Of a DNA stretch of 64,000 bases, positions 8,391 to 17,872 are shown piece after piece (positions within the stretch are counted from its first letter, which is position 1; every line of letters begins with the position of its first letter). The translations under genes and the position numbers were made by a program. Origin of the DNA: Paludibacter sp. (GTDB taxonomy: Bacteria; Bacteroidota; Bacteroidia; Bacteroidales; Paludibacteraceae); contig JAQVAV010000001.1 of the NCBI GenBank assembly GCA_028690665.1, positions 1 to 64,000 on the forward strand. The letters are read 5' to 3'. The notes under the pieces are model-generated. The model was not told where the DNA came from, searched no databases, and saw only the letters and a list, made by a program, of their open reading frames with translations.

Positions 8391-9161
8391 TTACACTTCT
8401 TTTTCAGTGAGACGAAAATAACTTACAATCCAGAAAAACGGAATTGTTATATAATTTAAAACCTGAGCACCTAATTTATAATCAGGCAGTACGGATTCGA
8501 TGTCAAACATATTGATGTGGATATTCCCGTTTTTAAATTCGTCGAAATTAAACCCGTACTTTACAAACAAATACTCGAAAATACCTATTATAATGGCAAA
8601 AGCAATAATAGCTAAAAAAGTTTTTCCAACAACATTCCTCCGAAAATAGATAGCGCCTAATGTAAATATTGATTGAGAAACAGCAAACATCCGGAAAAGA
8701 TCCAGAACATTACCGGAATTATTTCCTCCAAACGGAACTTCCTGATGCTGACCGGCAAAATTGAATATAATCAGATTCACCTCATTATTAGTTCCAAAAA
8801 TCATATTTCCCAAATGTGTTCCGAGAAATGCCCCTACTACATATACTATAATTATCATGATAAAATAGTAAAACGTATTCAGAATAAAAGCAGTGGTAAG
8901 CTTTTCGGCATGAGTTGCAGGTATCAACAAATAATGCATTCCACCGGAAGTGTAATCAAAATCTTTAAATAAACGGGCGGCAAAAATAAATCCTGATATT
9001 ATAAGATAAAAGCCCAAAGTTACAGGATTGTGGAAAAGGACAAAAACTGCAATGGAAATTCCCCAAAAAGTAAGTTCCTTTTGTTTGTTTTCAATAAAAA
9101 AACGTTTCAAAAGCAATCCGACACGATTCATACTATATGTTGTATTCATACAAAATGGCAT
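8391..9161 (-). CDS. ABC-transporter-associated membrane protein
   Basis: A 256-residue hydrophobic protein with about six predicted membrane segments (for example FWGISIAVFVLFHNPVTLGF, IIAFAIIIGIFEYLFV). It lacks its own ATPase motifs and is coded immediately after the ATPase: the stop TAA and this ATG are contiguous. An alternative start at 9149 (MNTTYSMNRVG) is equally plausible. It probably forms the permease of a YtrBC-like exporter; the substrate is unknown. Confidence 0.75.
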   Translation of the reverse strand: MPFCMNTTYSMNRVGLLLKRFFIENKQKELTFWGISIAVFVLFHNPVTLGFYLIISGFIFAARLFKDFDYTSGGMHYLLIPATHAEKLTTAFILNTFYYFIMIIIVYVVGAFLGTHLGNMIFGTNNEVNLIIFNFAGQHQEVPFGGNNSGNVLDLFRMFAVSQSIFTLGAIYFRRNVVGKTFLAIIAFAIIIGIFEYLFVKYGFNFDEFKNGNIHINMFDIESVLPDYKLGAQVLNYITIPFFWIVSYFRLTEKEV

Positions 9162-9995
9162 TTAAAAAAGTTTTATAATTTCTTTAGTATTGCTAAGTAT
9201 AGCATTAAATAATAACTCGATATCAATTTTACTGTCCTCGCCGGTAGTATTTTTACATACCTGAAACAGCCCCCGCAGCGTATCTTCGCTGTAAATAACA
9301 TTCTCATCTTCATTATTACGGTCTGCAACCCGGAAAAGGAGTTTTTCCCCAATTTTCTCTATCGGTTGATTAAATACAATTTCATGTTTTTCCATAATAA
9401 TGATGTTATCAATAAGACTGTCGAGGTCGTGTACCTGATGCGTGGAAATAATGAGGCAGCGATTATCGTCGACACCGGCAGCAACCATTCTTCTGAATTG
9501 GCCTTTGGAAGGAATATCCAATCCGTTCGTCGGCTCGTCCATAAGCAACAGTTTGGTATTGGTTGCCAAGCCAAAAGCAATCATCACCTTCTTCTTTTGT
9601 CCGTGCGAAAGTTTATAAAGCAAAGCCTTTTTATTATCAACATCAAACTCTTTCAGATATTGATCGAATTGTTCAGAACTAAAACCCGGATAAAAAGGAG
9701 CATAAATTTTCTCATAATTTTCTATACTAAGCCTTATAGTCGGAAGCTCTTCAGGCAAGAAAAATATTTCCTGCAACATTTCTGGTTTTCTCTTTGAAGG
9801 ATCGAATCCCATAACTTCGATTTCGCCATGTTTGGGAAAAACCAAGCCGGATATAAGCTTCAGTAAGGTACTTTTTCCTTCTCCATTTTTTCCAAGCAAC
9901 CCGTGAATTCTTCCGACGGCAAGCTCCAAATTCAGGTCAGAAAGCAGTTTAGTTTGTTTTCCATAACTAAACTCAACATCTTTAATCGTTATCAT
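9162..9995 (-). CDS. ABC transporter ATP-binding protein
   Basis: A 277-residue ATPase. Walker A is GLLGKNGEGKSTLL (about 33-46), the signature is LSHGQKKKVMIAFGL (degenerate LSGGQ), Walker B is LLLMDEPTNGLD, and the H-loop is IISTHQ. First gene of a leftward five-gene operon (ATPase, membrane protein, GntR regulator, two small membrane proteins). Regulator type and layout resemble YtrA-controlled transporters that respond to cell-envelope stress in Firmicutes; that role is inference here. Confidence 0.92.
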   Translation of the reverse strand: MITIKDVEFSYGKQTKLLSDLNLELAVGRIHGLLGKNGEGKSTLLKLISGLVFPKHGEIEVMGFDPSKRKPEMLQEIFFLPEELPTIRLSIENYEKIYAPFYPGFSSEQFDQYLKEFDVDNKKALLYKLSHGQKKKVMIAFGLATNTKLLLMDEPTNGLDIPSKGQFRRMVAAGVDDNRCLIISTHQVHDLDSLIDNIIIMEKHEIVFNQPIEKIGEKLLFRVADRNNEDENVIYSEDTLRGLFQVCKNTTGEDSKIDIELLFNAILSNTKEIIKLF

Positions 9996-10044
9996 ATATT
10001 TATAATTAAATCAATATTTAGCGTATTAGTAAAATAGTACACTG

Positions 10045-10075
10045 CAAATGTATGTGATTATTTTTAAAATAGCAA
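10045..10075 (-). promoter_or_regulatory. Bacteroidota promoter for the ABC/GntR operon
   Basis: On the minus strand TTG (10075-10073), 20 nt, TACATTTG (10052-10045), about 50 nt upstream of the ATPase start at 9995. The GntR product may act here, but I could not pick out a clear operator palindrome. Confidence 0.65.
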
Positions 10076-10202
10076 TTATTTTATAGTTAAAATACGTTAA
10101 CACATCAACAACAAACAACAAACAATTAATATACAGCAATATACAGATTATTCTTCCGGTCTTCAAAACTACAATTCTGACTATTTCCCATCCAAAAATG
10201 TT

Positions 10203-10210
10203 TACCTTTG
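10203..10210 (+). promoter_or_regulatory. -7 box (TACCTTTG) for mazG
   Basis: TACCTTTG 50 nt upstream of the mazG ATG. No clear -33 TTG at the expected distance. Confidence 0.5.
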
Positions 10211-10260
10211 CAGTTTAAAGATTCGATAGAATTGCGTAATAGCAAATAACAGGATATAAA

Positions 10261-11043
10261 ATGCATACTAAAGAAGAAAAATTAAACGAGTTCGAACGCT
10301 TATTAGAAATCATGGCCAAACTTCGCCAGAAATGTCCATGGGACAGAGAACAAACTTTTGAAAGTCTGCGTTCTAATTCAATTGAAGAAGTTTACGAACT
10401 GGCAGATGCCATTATTGATGGAAATAAACAGGCCATAAAAAAAGAACTGGGCGACATATTGCTTCACGTGGTTTTTTATGCCCAAATGGGAAGTGAAACA
10501 GAAGATTTTGATATTTACGATGTTTGTAAAGGCTTGAACGAAAAACTTATTTATCGTCATCCCCATGTTTTTGGCGATGTTGAAGCCAACAATGCCCAAA
10601 AGGTAGAACAAAATTGGGAACAACTGAAACTCAAAGAAAAAGGAGGAAACAAAACAGTTCTTTCCGGTGTTCCCAGATCATTACCGGCTTTGATAAAAGC
10701 ACATCGCATACAGGACAAAGCCCGGAGCGTGGGTTTCGACTGGGAAGAGCGCGAGCAGGTATGGGATAAGGTTCAGGAAGAAATGAACGAACTAAAAACA
10801 GAGATCAGCGCCATGGACAAGGATAAAATGGAAGCTGAGTTTGGAGATTTACTTTTTAGCTTTATCAATGCAGGACGGCTTTATGGCATCGATCCCGAAA
10901 ATGCATTGGAACGAACTAATCGTAAATTCATAAAACGATTTAATTATTTAGAATCGAAAACCATTTCGCAAGGTCGGGATTTGAAAAAAATGACCCTTAC
11001 TGAAATGGACGAGATCTGGAATGAAGCCAAAAAATCGGAATGA
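10261..11043 (+). CDS. mazG: Nucleoside triphosphate pyrophosphohydrolase MazG
   Basis: A 260-residue protein that hydrolyses (d)NTPs to monophosphates and pyrophosphate, as in house-cleaning of abnormal nucleotides. Two MazG-type domains are visible: the first with CPWDREQTFESLRSNSIEEV, EVYELADAI and KKELGDILLHVVFYAQM (the EExxE and ExxD metal ligands), the second with VQEEMNELKTEI and EAEFGDLLFSFINAGR. The length matches E. coli MazG. Cytosolic single gene with a terminator overlapping its stop codon. Confidence 0.95.
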   Translation: MHTKEEKLNEFERLLEIMAKLRQKCPWDREQTFESLRSNSIEEVYELADAIIDGNKQAIKKELGDILLHVVFYAQMGSETEDFDIYDVCKGLNEKLIYRHPHVFGDVEANNAQKVEQNWEQLKLKEKGGNKTVLSGVPRSLPALIKAHRIQDKARSVGFDWEEREQVWDKVQEEMNELKTEISAMDKDKMEAEFGDLLFSFINAGRLYGIDPENALERTNRKFIKRFNYLESKTISQGRDLKKMTLTEMDEIWNEAKKSE

Positions 11044-11064
11044 AAAGTCAGCATTCCGATTTTT
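11030..11064 (+). terminator. Rho-independent terminator of mazG
   Basis: 13-bp arms (11030-11042, 11052-11064) enclosing a 9-nt loop and ending in five T. The left arm overlaps the last codons and the TGA of mazG. Confidence 0.88.
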
Positions 11065-11092
11065 GTATTTCATGCTGTGATAATCCTTTGCA

Positions 11093-12076
11093 TTATTCTT
11101 TTGCGGTAGCCCAAATGCAGACTTTGGGCCCCGCTGATTGAAAATCCGGAACAAGAACTTTTTCTTTACGATATGCTTTTGCCTGTTTTTTAGAAAGTTG
11201 ATGGCTCCACCCTACTCTTTTAAGAATACCTGCTCCTGCCCCGGTATTATTATATTCGGCATAATAAGCAGTTTTGTCCCGGGTTGTTTTCGGCCAATTT
11301 ACCCAGCCTTCCGGAGCAATATGATTTCCGAGTTTGCATTCGAGAAATACCACCTTGGCATAGTCGCGCCACGGGCGCCCCAAATAAACTTTGTTTACTT
11401 GCGGAGCAGCAACAAGCTCACATTTCGTAAAAACAAATCCATAGGGTTTTCCTTCATTGGTACTGGCAGCTGTTATGTATGAATTTGATTTACTGTAGAG
11501 TGTGCAGTTTTCAAAAAATGCGGTGGCTTCCCCGAAGATAAAATCTGTAGTTCCCTCGATATAACAGTCAGCCAAATAATCCCGGCTGTTTTCTCCTGCT
11601 AAATACAATGTGTCCTGATTTCCCAGAATTCTACAGTGAATAAATGCACAGCGACTACCTTCGACATGTAATGCAACTGCCTGACCCACTGGCCCTGCAA
11701 AATTTTGAATTGTTATATTCTCGGCTCGGAAATCGTCAGCTTCAACTTTAAGGGTGTAAGTATAGAACGTGCTATTTCTACCACGATCTATTTTATCAAA
11801 AAAATCATCCCAGCTCAAAATTGTTTTATCCGCACTTTCGCCGATCAATCGTAAATGTGTGTTACATGCCGGAACCACTACTTTTTCTTTATAAATACCG
11901 TTCTTTATAAAAATAGACACAGAAAACGAAGGAAATGCCTTACAAGCGTCGACGGCAGCTTGTATTGTTGTAAAGTTGCCACTACCATCCAGGGCTACTA
12001 CAAAATCATATTTTTTTTGTGCATAAGCAATCAGCCCGGGAAATATAAGCAACAGCAGGAAAAAAAAAATTTTCAT
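11093..12076 (-). CDS. Secreted pectin methylesterase (CE8)
   Basis: Removes methyl esters from homogalacturonan. I take the ATG at 12076 (MKIFFFLLLLIFPGLIAYAQ, a clear signal peptide); the frame extends to a GTG at 12109 and another ATG at 12082. The mature right-handed beta-helix starts DFVVALDGSGNFTTIQAAVD. Catalytic and structural motifs: QAVALHVEGSR, GNQDTLYL (Asp general acid), DFIFGEATAFF (Asp nucleophile) and LGRPWRDYAKVVF (active-site Arg/Trp). Length, about 327, is normal. It sits next to a sensor kinase and upstream of a galactan PUL, consistent with pectin degradation. Not obviously in an operon with the regulator. Confidence 0.93.
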   Translation of the reverse strand: MKIFFFLLLLIFPGLIAYAQKKYDFVVALDGSGNFTTIQAAVDACKAFPSFSVSIFIKNGIYKEKVVVPACNTHLRLIGESADKTILSWDDFFDKIDRGRNSTFYTYTLKVEADDFRAENITIQNFAGPVGQAVALHVEGSRCAFIHCRILGNQDTLYLAGENSRDYLADCYIEGTTDFIFGEATAFFENCTLYSKSNSYITAASTNEGKPYGFVFTKCELVAAPQVNKVYLGRPWRDYAKVVFLECKLGNHIAPEGWVNWPKTTRDKTAYYAEYNNTGAGAGILKRVGWSHQLSKKQAKAYRKEKVLVPDFQSAGPKVCIWATAKE

Positions 12077-12168
12077 AAACATTATAAACTTATTGGAGAT
12101 TGAATTCACAGAAACATTCTTTGTTCATTAATCAGAGATTCTGTGAAATATAAATTTTTTATTTACTA

Positions 12169-12918
12169 TTAAAGCAGTCCCAGTACTTTCAACAATTCAT
12201 CTTTTTTCCTCATCGCCACCGGGACAATTTTATCATCTTTCATAATCAACATTCCCCCGTCGCTTTTCACATACCTCTTTATATATTCCACATTTACAAG
12301 ATGCGACTGATGTACTCTTAAGAAACTGTAATCATGGAGCATAGAGTCAAATTCCTTTAAAGTTCTTGACACTAATAAAGGCTTTTCGTCCTTCAGATAA
12401 AAATAAGTATAATTTCCAGATGATTCACAGCGGATAACATCTTCTATTTTCACAACATATATACTATCGGTAGTTTTCAGAACAATTTTCTTGGTGTCCT
12501 TTTTTAGCTCATTAATCATATTCAGCAATAAAGAAATGTCATTCAAATTACTTTTACAGTACAATTTAACCTTTTCGATTGTTTTGATTAAATCATCAAC
12601 ATCAACCGGTTTCAACAAATAATCAATTGCATTAAATTTAAATGCTTTTATAGCAAACTCATCAAAAGCAGTTACGAAAACAACATAAAACTTCTCATCT
12701 TTCACCCGTTTCAACAGATCGAATCCATCCCCATCCTGCATTTTTATATCTAATATAACAAGCTGAGGTTTAACCCGCCGAATAAGCTCCACTCCTGTTT
12801 CAACACCATCGGCCTCTCCGACTAACTCTGTATCCGGGCAATAAAGCGAGAGCATATTTTTTATTGCATCACGCGCCTTTGATTCGTCATCGACTATTAC
12901 AGTAGTAATTTTATCCAT
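12169..12918 (-). CDS. LytTR family response regulator
   Basis: A 249-residue two-domain regulator. The receiver domain (about 1-120) has the acidic pair DDES, phosphoacceptor Asp57 in LVILDIKMQDGDG, and the conserved Lys in YLLKPVDVDDL. The LytTR DNA-binding domain (about 145-245) includes VIRCESSGNYTYFYL and LRVHQSHLVNVEYIKRY. It lies 35 nt downstream of the LytS-type sensor kinase on the same strand and is almost certainly its partner. Targets might include the divergent genes at 17220 or the pectinesterase; not demonstrated. Confidence 0.92.
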   Translation of the reverse strand: MDKITTVIVDDESKARDAIKNMLSLYCPDTELVGEADGVETGVELIRRVKPQLVILDIKMQDGDGFDLLKRVKDEKFYVVFVTAFDEFAIKAFKFNAIDYLLKPVDVDDLIKTIEKVKLYCKSNLNDISLLLNMINELKKDTKKIVLKTTDSIYVVKIEDVIRCESSGNYTYFYLKDEKPLLVSRTLKEFDSMLHDYSFLRVHQSHLVNVEYIKRYVKSDGGMLIMKDDKIVPVAMRKKDELLKVLGLL

Positions 12919-12953
12919 ATTTTATATTTGATGCTATTTATTTAAAAAGTTTA

Positions 12954-15900
12954 TTATTTCACTTTAGGACAAACACAAGGAACTTTGAACTGAACAATCG
13001 TTCCGGTTTGATGTGAATCCAGTTCGCTCAAATCCGTCATTGAGAGTTCATATTTCGATTTATATTTTTTGCTTAAAAACGCCAACCTTTCTTTTATAAT
13101 TATAGTTGCCAACGATTTATGGTTTTCATTTTTAACTGAATTATTTATCCCGACACCATTATCCTGAATAACTATTTCCAACCCATCCAGTTTTATATTG
13201 TAACTGAGCTGTATTTTTCCTTCATAGTCAATATTTTTAAAACCATGTTCTATAACATTTTCTATAAAAGGCTGTGTCAACATTGGAGGAATCATTATAT
13301 TATCATCATCAACGGCATCGTCAAGCACAATTTTATAAATAAATTTATTGTCAAAGCGCAACCTCTGAAGCTCCATATAATATTCAAGCACTTCTATTTC
13401 CTGACTTAAAAGGACAAACTCATGCCTTGTATTTTGTAAATTTAACCTCATTAGTTTGGCGAACTTCGACAAATATTTAACCGCATCCTTGGTTTCACTT
13501 TTAAAGATAAAACTCTGGATGGCATTAAGAGCATTAAAGACAAAATGCGGGTTCATTTGCGAAAGGAGAAGTTTCTGTTCAATCATTAAATTTCGCTCGC
13601 GCAACTTGTACCTGTTTATTTGTTGTAAATAAATGAAATACAAAACAAAAGCAACGATTAATATTTCCATCGCAATAAACCAGCCTTTTTCCCAAAAAGG
13701 AGGATTAACCACAATCATAAGTTCTATTGGTGATAAACCTGCAATGTAATTAAGTTCGGTGTTCACTAAAAGCTTGTACCGGCCGGGATTGATATTAGTA
13801 TATGCTGCAAAGTTATGTTCTGTTTTTATCCATTGTTGGTCAATTTTTTCTAATTTGTAACGATAGGTTGTCGGAGATTCCTTAAACTCAAAATCGGAGA
13901 AATAAATTGTAAAAAAGTTTTCATCATAGTTTAACTCAATGCTTCTGTTACAGCTGAAATCAACAGGTTTATCATTTGCATAAACTTTGAGCCCGGTAAA
14001 GCCCAGATTATTCTTAAAATTCTGATTTATCAGGTCATCTGGCTGAAAGGTGTAAAAACCTCCATCCGATGAAATTAGCATTTGGTCGCCTATTTTTGTT
14101 ATATCGCCACTGAACTCAACCGGAAGCAGACCCCACTCTTCATCAAATGTTTTCATACACTTTTTATCCGGATTATATACCTGTAAAGCATCCTGAGTGA
14201 TCATCCACAAATTTCCATTTGCGTCAAACTCAATACCAAGAACATGATTATTTTTCAAACCATCTTTTGTTGTCATGTGAGAAAATCCTTCTTTAGAACC
14301 GTTATATTGGTTAATTCCGGTGTTTGTACTGATAAAGATTTGCTGCTTCTGGTTTATGGCAAAGTCAGTTGCATTCTCCCCCCACAGTGCCCCTGATTTT
14401 CTTTTATCCGGCAGATATTGCCAGATATTAAAATCCGGGGTAAGTTTATTAACACCATTATTGGTAGTACCTATCCATATATTACCAAGACTGTCCTTTT
14501 GAATAAAACTTATAAGATGGGACGATAATTTGTGTCGGGTCAAATTACTGACCGCAACCACATTTTTATTTCTTAAATCGTAATACATCAATCCGTTTAA
14601 TGTCGCCATCCACAAGCAATTGTCCGCAAGGCCAATTGCTTTAACCGACAGTCCGGAGGTTGATTCTACTAATTTAAAAGCTTTATCATTGGTATTATAA
14701 AGCAATAGTCCTTTTTCGGTAGCCAGACACAACAAACCTTCTCCACATTTACAGATGTCATTTATCGTTTCTGAAATTAATCCATTTGCAAACGAGTTTG
14801 ACAAATCATAAACACGATATTTTTTAAATTCTGCATCTGTCCTAATCAAGCCTTTGTCGGTAGCTATCCAAACCGAATCGGGAAATAAAACTTTATTGGT
14901 TGATATTAGCCTGTCTTTAATTTTCTCACACAGAGTGTTATTTATCCAACTGTTTTTATTTAAATCGAAAAAAGCAACATTCGTATCTGAAACAACAAGT
15001 AATAACTTAGCATTTACAGCAAAAAGTTTGTATGGCTCAGACTTTTTGTTTTCATCTATAAACTTATATTTCCCGGTTCTGGTATCGAACAGACAGATCC
15101 CTTTTTCACACGACAGATATATTGTATCAACGGTTGTCTGACAAATTGAATAGATATTTTTTAATTGTCCTGATATTTTATTAAAACTATTATTGTAAAA
15201 TGCATACAATCCATCATTCGTAACCCAATAACTAACATCTCTGGCGGGATTTGCAGCGACCTGAAAGACTAATTTAAACTGAACATCAGCATCGTAATGA
15301 TAATTATTCTCCGATCGCCATTGGGGTAAAACATATTTCGCAGAATCCCAACTTCCCCAACCCTGATATACCCTGTTTTTTATGTCATAGCGATAAAGAG
15401 GAATTCCTCTTGAGAATACCCAAACATAATTATCCTGAACAGCCAGCTTTCTTAACTCAGAACGAACAGGAGATTCGGGTAATTGTAAATTGTAATCCTC
15501 AAAAGTTTCTGTTTTGGGATTAAAGAACTGAACGCCGGAGGCTCCCCAGATACCTGTCCACAACATGCCGGAGTTATCTTCATAAAAATCATTATACCAA
15601 TCTTTTTTAAGCGTATTATGATCATAAGCATAATGTTTTATTTTTCCATCAGGTGAATATTTTAAAAATCCTTTGCCTGACCACATTCCTATCCAGATAT
15701 TGTTGAGTTTATCCCGGTAGATAGTTGATATACGCTGGTCTTCCGTTCCTGTTATGACATGAAAGCTATTCTCTTTCTTATTCCACTCAATCACCCCGGC
15801 TCCATCCGTACCAATCCAGACTTTATTTTTATCAAATTCAAAAAAAGTTTTTATTTTATTATAGGGTAGTGAAAAATTCAAATCGGGAATATGCTTATAA

Positions 15901-16952
15901 TGTGTGAAGAAACTGCTCTTTTTATATAAAATGGAAATTCCGGCAGATGTTCCGATCCACAAATTTCCATTTGCATCATTTAAAAGCACATTTACATGAT
16001 TATTAATCAGAGAATTAGCCTTATTCTGATTATACTTAAACCAAACAACATCTTTATTTTGAGTATTAAACTGAGCTAATCCTGAGGCAGTTGCCAACCA
16101 CAAATTAACACTATCTTTTTGAATAATGTCATAAGTAGATGTTGGCAAAAACTTTTTAAAAATATTTTTTCCCGGCAGATATTGATAAAAACCATCAGTT
16201 GCGCTCATCCAATAATAATTGTTTACATCCTGATATATTGAAGCAATGTCATTATCCCGCTTCATATCGGCATTATCCGGATCAACCGGCAATTGCTTGA
16301 AAGAAGACATACTCTCATCGAATAGTAGCGGACCAAAGTCACGTCCGCCTAACCAGATCAGGCCTTTTTTATCCTGAAAAATTTCGTGGTAATCATATTG
16401 AGGAGCTAAAGTTCTGCTGTGTGAAAAATGCCTTATCCTATTGTTTTCCAGGTCAATTAGGTTCAACATTCCGTCAATAGTTTCCACCCATAAAGCATGA
16501 AATTTATTGTCACACATAATCCGGCGAACATACGCATTACTAATTCCTATTTTTGAACCGGAATGAACGCAATACAAATCAAAAGATTCGTTTGAAGCAT
16601 TATACACTGCAAGCCCTCTTTGGGTACCCACCCACAACCGGCCTTTTTTATCAAAGCAAATAGATGTAACATAATTGTCCGGCAAAGAAGTAGAATCGTT
16701 TTCAACATGCGTAAATATCTTTATTGTGTAACCATCGAACCGATTAAGTCCATCCCGGGTTGCAATCCAAATGTAACCATCGGTGCCTTGCCGGATGTCT
16801 AAAATATAATTATCACTTAATCCGTCTCTTATAGTTAAATTTCTAAAATTAGTATAGAAATCTTCCCTGATATTATTTTTCGAAATTCCGAAAAGAAACA
16901 TCCAATTAAGATTTATTATCAGAAAAACAACTATTTTATGATTATTACACAT
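12954..16952 (-). CDS. Sensor kinase: two-component beta-propeller, Y_Y_Y domain, LytS-type His_kinase
   Basis: A 1332-residue inner-membrane sensor. A signal sequence (KIVVFLIINLNWMFLFG) is followed by a long periplasmic region of repeated Reg_prop blades (recurring motifs such as GYIWIATRDGLNRFDG and GRLWVGTQRGLAVYN), then a Y_Y_Y domain (TTYRYKLEKIDQQWIKTEHN), one membrane helix (WFIAMEILIVAFVLYFIYL) and a cytoplasmic LytS-type kinase. The phosphoacceptor is His1136 in QMNPHFVFNALNAIQ; the ATPase part has VIQDNGVGI. The sensor half is that of Bacteroidota hybrid two-component systems, but output goes to a separate LytTR protein. A TACCTTTG box (16964-16957) lies only 5 nt from the ATG, so the transcript could be almost leaderless. 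Confidence 0.9.
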   Translation of the reverse strand: MCNNHKIVVFLIINLNWMFLFGISKNNIREDFYTNFRNLTIRDGLSDNYILDIRQGTDGYIWIATRDGLNRFDGYTIKIFTHVENDSTSLPDNYVTSICFDKKGRLWVGTQRGLAVYNASNESFDLYCVHSGSKIGISNAYVRRIMCDNKFHALWVETIDGMLNLIDLENNRIRHFSHSRTLAPQYDYHEIFQDKKGLIWLGGRDFGPLLFDESMSSFKQLPVDPDNADMKRDNDIASIYQDVNNYYWMSATDGFYQYLPGKNIFKKFLPTSTYDIIQKDSVNLWLATASGLAQFNTQNKDVVWFKYNQNKANSLINNHVNVLLNDANGNLWIGTSAGISILYKKSSFFTHYKHIPDLNFSLPYNKIKTFFEFDKNKVWIGTDGAGVIEWNKKENSFHVITGTEDQRISTIYRDKLNNIWIGMWSGKGFLKYSPDGKIKHYAYDHNTLKKDWYNDFYEDNSGMLWTGIWGASGVQFFNPKTETFEDYNLQLPESPVRSELRKLAVQDNYVWVFSRGIPLYRYDIKNRVYQGWGSWDSAKYVLPQWRSENNYHYDADVQFKLVFQVAANPARDVSYWVTNDGLYAFYNNSFNKISGQLKNIYSICQTTVDTIYLSCEKGICLFDTRTGKYKFIDENKKSEPYKLFAVNAKLLLVVSDTNVAFFDLNKNSWINNTLCEKIKDRLISTNKVLFPDSVWIATDKGLIRTDAEFKKYRVYDLSNSFANGLISETINDICKCGEGLLCLATEKGLLLYNTNDKAFKLVESTSGLSVKAIGLADNCLWMATLNGLMYYDLRNKNVVAVSNLTRHKLSSHLISFIQKDSLGNIWIGTTNNGVNKLTPDFNIWQYLPDKRKSGALWGENATDFAINQKQQIFISTNTGINQYNGSKEGFSHMTTKDGLKNNHVLGIEFDANGNLWMITQDALQVYNPDKKCMKTFDEEWGLLPVEFSGDITKIGDQMLISSDGGFYTFQPDDLINQNFKNNLGFTGLKVYANDKPVDFSCNRSIELNYDENFFTIYFSDFEFKESPTTYRYKLEKIDQQWIKTEHNFAAYTNINPGRYKLLVNTELNYIAGLSPIELMIVVNPPFWEKGWFIAMEILIVAFVLYFIYLQQINRYKLRERNLMIEQKLLLSQMNPHFVFNALNAIQSFIFKSETKDAVKYLSKFAKLMRLNLQNTRHEFVLLSQEIEVLEYYMELQRLRFDNKFIYKIVLDDAVDDDNIMIPPMLTQPFIENVIEHGFKNIDYEGKIQLSYNIKLDGLEIVIQDNGVGINNSVKNENHKSLATIIIKERLAFLSKKYKSKYELSMTDLSELDSHQTGTIVQFKVPCVCPKVK

Positions 16953-17089
16953 AAATCAAAGGTAAAAAATATATCCGGACAACCAGCCAATTTATAACAG
17001 GAAACCAACGAATATCCTATAAATACAACTAAATAATAAATCAAATGTGGCAAATATTCATCAATCGTCAGTAATGATTTCATCTGATA

Positions 17090-17097
17090 TAATTTTG
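17090..17097 (+). promoter_or_regulatory. Possible -7 box (TAATTTTG) for the 17220 operon
   Basis: TAATTTTG 123 nt upstream of the ATG at 17220, in the divergent region after the sensor kinase gene. No clear -33 TTG. Confidence 0.35.
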
Positions 17098-17219
17098 GAA
17101 TAGATTTATCAAAGATACAACCTGACTACTTACAAATATAAACTCTACACTGATTAAAAACTAACGGGGGACGCTGAAAAACCTGACCAGAGTAAGCTTA
17201 ATTTAAAATTTTATATAAA

Positions 17220-17870
17220 ATGAAAAAATTTACAATTATCGCATTCGCATTGTTTTTCACGTATAATGCATTTGGGAAAAACCCATACATGACTCAGGGA
17301 ACTAAAGAATTTACAGAAGTTACATCTAAATTGCTCGGTACCTGGGATATTGAATTTTTGGGCAAAAAGCAGAACAATGAAATAGGCACGACTTATCAGT
17401 CCGGCACTGTTGAACTCAAATTCGATCAAAGCTCCAATAATTGGACTGCAACTTTTCGTTTCAGTCTGCCACAATCGACAATTGACAGCAGAATTTCAGC
17501 ATGGAATAAAAAAGGCGAAACAATTGCTGTTGATTCGTATGAAGTAGTATCCGAATTTAAATTTGGAATACATAAAAAAGGTGACATTATCTATTTTGAA
17601 AATCAAAATTCCGTTCCGGATATTAAAGGAAGCGGTGAACAATTAGAAAATTTCGTTAACACGGAATCAGTATTCATAGCATCCCAGTCATCGTTAAAAA
17701 ATGAAGGTGGTCTTGGTGGTTTAGTGGCTTCCGCAGCCATAAAAGGCATCTCCGGCGCTAATTTTATTCCGAAGGTACCATCGCAGGTAAACTATAAAAA
17801 CTTAACCGACAATAGTGTCGACTTTATTTCAATTCAGAAGATTAACCTTACTCTTAAAAAACAACCATAA
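17220..17870 (+). CDS. Secreted protein of unknown function (216 aa)
   Basis: An N-terminal signal peptide (MKKFTIIAFALFFTYNAFG, cleavage about residue 20) is followed by a beta-rich region with alternating hydrophobic strands (LLGTWDIEFLG, GTVELKFDQSSNNWTATFRF, FKFGIHKKGDIIYF). No catalytic motif or family recognised; the LGTWDIE start suggests a lipocalin-like barrel, which is speculative. Probably periplasmic. It is followed 2 nt later by another secreted protein, so they form an operon divergent from the LytS/LytTR pair. Confidence 0.7.
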   Translation: MKKFTIIAFALFFTYNAFGKNPYMTQGTKEFTEVTSKLLGTWDIEFLGKKQNNEIGTTYQSGTVELKFDQSSNNWTATFRFSLPQSTIDSRISAWNKKGETIAVDSYEVVSEFKFGIHKKGDIIYFENQNSVPDIKGSGEQLENFVNTESVFIASQSSLKNEGGLGGLVASAAIKGISGANFIPKVPSQVNYKNLTDNSVDFISIQKINLTLKKQP

Positions 17871-17872
17871 TC

